This document shows, in pieces, positions 14,350 through 14,934 of a DNA stretch of 14,934 nucleotides. The position numbers and the translations under genes were made by a program. Origin of the DNA: Bacillota bacterium (GTDB lineage: Bacteria; Bacillota_E; JAJZYS01; JAJYTV01); the NCBI GenBank assembly GCA_021845645.1, contig JAJZVM010000094.1:1-14934 (forward strand), in the 5' to 3' direction. How positions within the stretch are numbered: the stretch's first letter is position 1; every line of letters starts with the position of its first letter. The notes under the pieces are model-generated. The model did not search any database and was not told the origin of the DNA. It was given only the letters and a program-made list of their open reading frames with translations.

Positions 14350-14384
14350 CACTGCAGGGTCTTCAGACACTGCAGGTCTTCAGA
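14350..14384. repeat. Tandem duplication of an 18/17-base unit
   Basis: CACTGCAGGGTCTTCAGA (14350-14367) is followed directly by the same unit lacking one G (14368-14384). It lies in the leader between the 14424-14453 promoter and the small membrane protein gene. Confidence 0.8.
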
Positions 14385-14423
14385 GCTGTGAGCGGGACGG
14401 CAGATCTCCTTTGCCTCGCCTCC

Positions 14424-14453
14424 CTTATACATCCTTCCAAGATTGTTCGTCAA
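14424..14453 (-). promoter_or_regulatory. Predicted promoter for the small membrane protein / acetate transporter pair
   Basis: On the minus strand TTGACG (14453-14448) and TATAAG (14429-14424) are separated by 18 bases. This leaves an untranslated leader of roughly 220 bases before the ATG at 14196. Each hexamer is one base off consensus. Confidence 0.5.
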
Positions 14454-14735
14454 TCCCGGCTAGAGTTCGCACGCGCAGCAGAGGTGGGCACCTAGCGAAC
14501 CGACCCCAGGGTGCACAATGCTGACGACTGGCTCGAGCGAACGTGTTCAGTTAGCCCGCCCATGCGGACTTTGACACTTATGTTTCACGGAACCCGGACG
14601 TAGCGGCGTTTTGGCTGACGACCAGTCGGAGAAATGGCGACTACCAGCTCGACTATTGTGAAGCGATTAAGTTGCCTGTCGTTTGGGAGCGACAAATCGG
14701 CGGTGTTGGGAGCCGCTAGGGTAGCAAATCGGGGT
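14454..14735. other. Intergenic region with no recognisable gene
   Basis: No frame of useful length with a family resemblance is present on either strand. GC is lower than in the operons. No tRNA-like fold or CRISPR-type repeats were seen. It probably includes the upstream control region of the minus-strand pair and possibly IS-derived sequence next to the inverted repeat. Confidence 0.4.
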
Positions 14736-14804
14736 CCATTTACATCCCACATTCACCACCCCCACCGCGAGTGACGGGGATTATCGCCTTGTCGCTGTAA
14801 ATGG
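14736..14804. repeat. Inverted repeat upstream of the right-edge ORF
   Basis: CCATTTACA at 14736-14744 and its exact complement TGTAAATGG at 14796-14804 are separated by 51 bases; a second inverted pair, GATTATC and GATAATC, overlaps this region. It could be an operator or part of an IS end. The function is not known. Confidence 0.5.
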
Positions 14805-14854
14805 GATAATCTAGGAGCAAGGAGAACCGCTTGGCCTTGTAGAAGCAGGCCCGT

Positions 14855-14934
14855 ATGAACGAAGAACTGGAAGCATTCCTCGGGCACATCAAGGGTGCCG
14901 CCGCGTACGACGTCGGCGTCGGCGTGGTGGTGCG
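14855..14934 (+). CDS. Truncated ORF at window edge, unknown protein (N-terminus only)
   Basis: An ATG at 14855 opens a frame that runs off the window end, giving MNEELEAFLGHIKGAAAYD and a Val/Gly-rich continuation. The ribosome binding site is weak, while a better AAGGAG at 14819-14824 precedes no usable start. Given the IS debris in the window and the inverted repeat just upstream, a mobile-element gene is possible, but 26 residues do not allow a family call. Confidence 0.4.
   Translation, partial: MNEELEAFLGHIKGAAAYDVGVGVVV

Overview
The window looks like a chromosomal segment of a GC-rich, endospore-forming member of the Bacillota. An alpha/beta-type small acid-soluble spore protein at the left edge points to a spore former, and base composition, codon use and strong AGGAGG ribosome binding sites fit. 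I cannot place it to genus. Remnants of at least two insertion sequences (IS4-like, IS21 IstB-like) and a doubtful third show that the flanks of the main gene block have been rearranged.

Layout. (1) 1-1737, plus strand: spore protein, a hairpin terminator, then murA, whose catalytic Cys is replaced by Asp (predicted fosfomycin insensitivity). (2) 1738-2938: IS debris, namely an IstB N-terminal fragment (plus) and a frameshifted IS4-type transposase (minus) that abuts the stop codon of the next gene. (3) 2939-11681, minus strand: one long transcription unit. It starts at a TTGACA/TATGAT promoter and a fluoride riboswitch with a terminator. Six subunits of a complex I / group 4 hydrogenase-like membrane complex follow (NuoH-, HyfE-, HyfF-, NuoCD-, NuoB- and HyfB-like), then a second fluoride riboswitch, then a gene for a Cas12m-like (type V-M, formerly V-U1) effector. 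(4) 11682-14854: a 350-base stretch with no clear gene, mgtC, transposase-like debris, an acetate uptake transporter family gene, a small two-helix membrane protein, and an intergenic region with an inverted repeat. (5) A truncated ORF at the right edge.

The most striking content is in block 3. The membrane complex is not a real hydrogenase: its large subunit has lost all four nickel-binding cysteines, as in the Ehr (energy-converting hydrogenase-related) group. Fluoride riboswitches upstream of genes annotated as formate hydrogenlyase are known, so the first switch fits precedent. The second is unexpected. A textbook crcB/fluoride aptamer sits between the last complex subunit and cas12m, and its 3' strand contains CTCCTGC, the exact complement of the GCAGGAG in the cas12m ribosome binding site. 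This suggests fluoride-gated translation of an RNA-guided, nuclease-dead DNA-binding protein. No CRISPR array, cas1/cas2 or fluoride exporter lies in the window.

Working model (inference): fluoride relieves termination at the operon leader and also frees the cas12m ribosome binding site, so the Ehr-like complex and a guide-dependent silencer are made together under fluoride stress. The source of the guide RNA is unknown.
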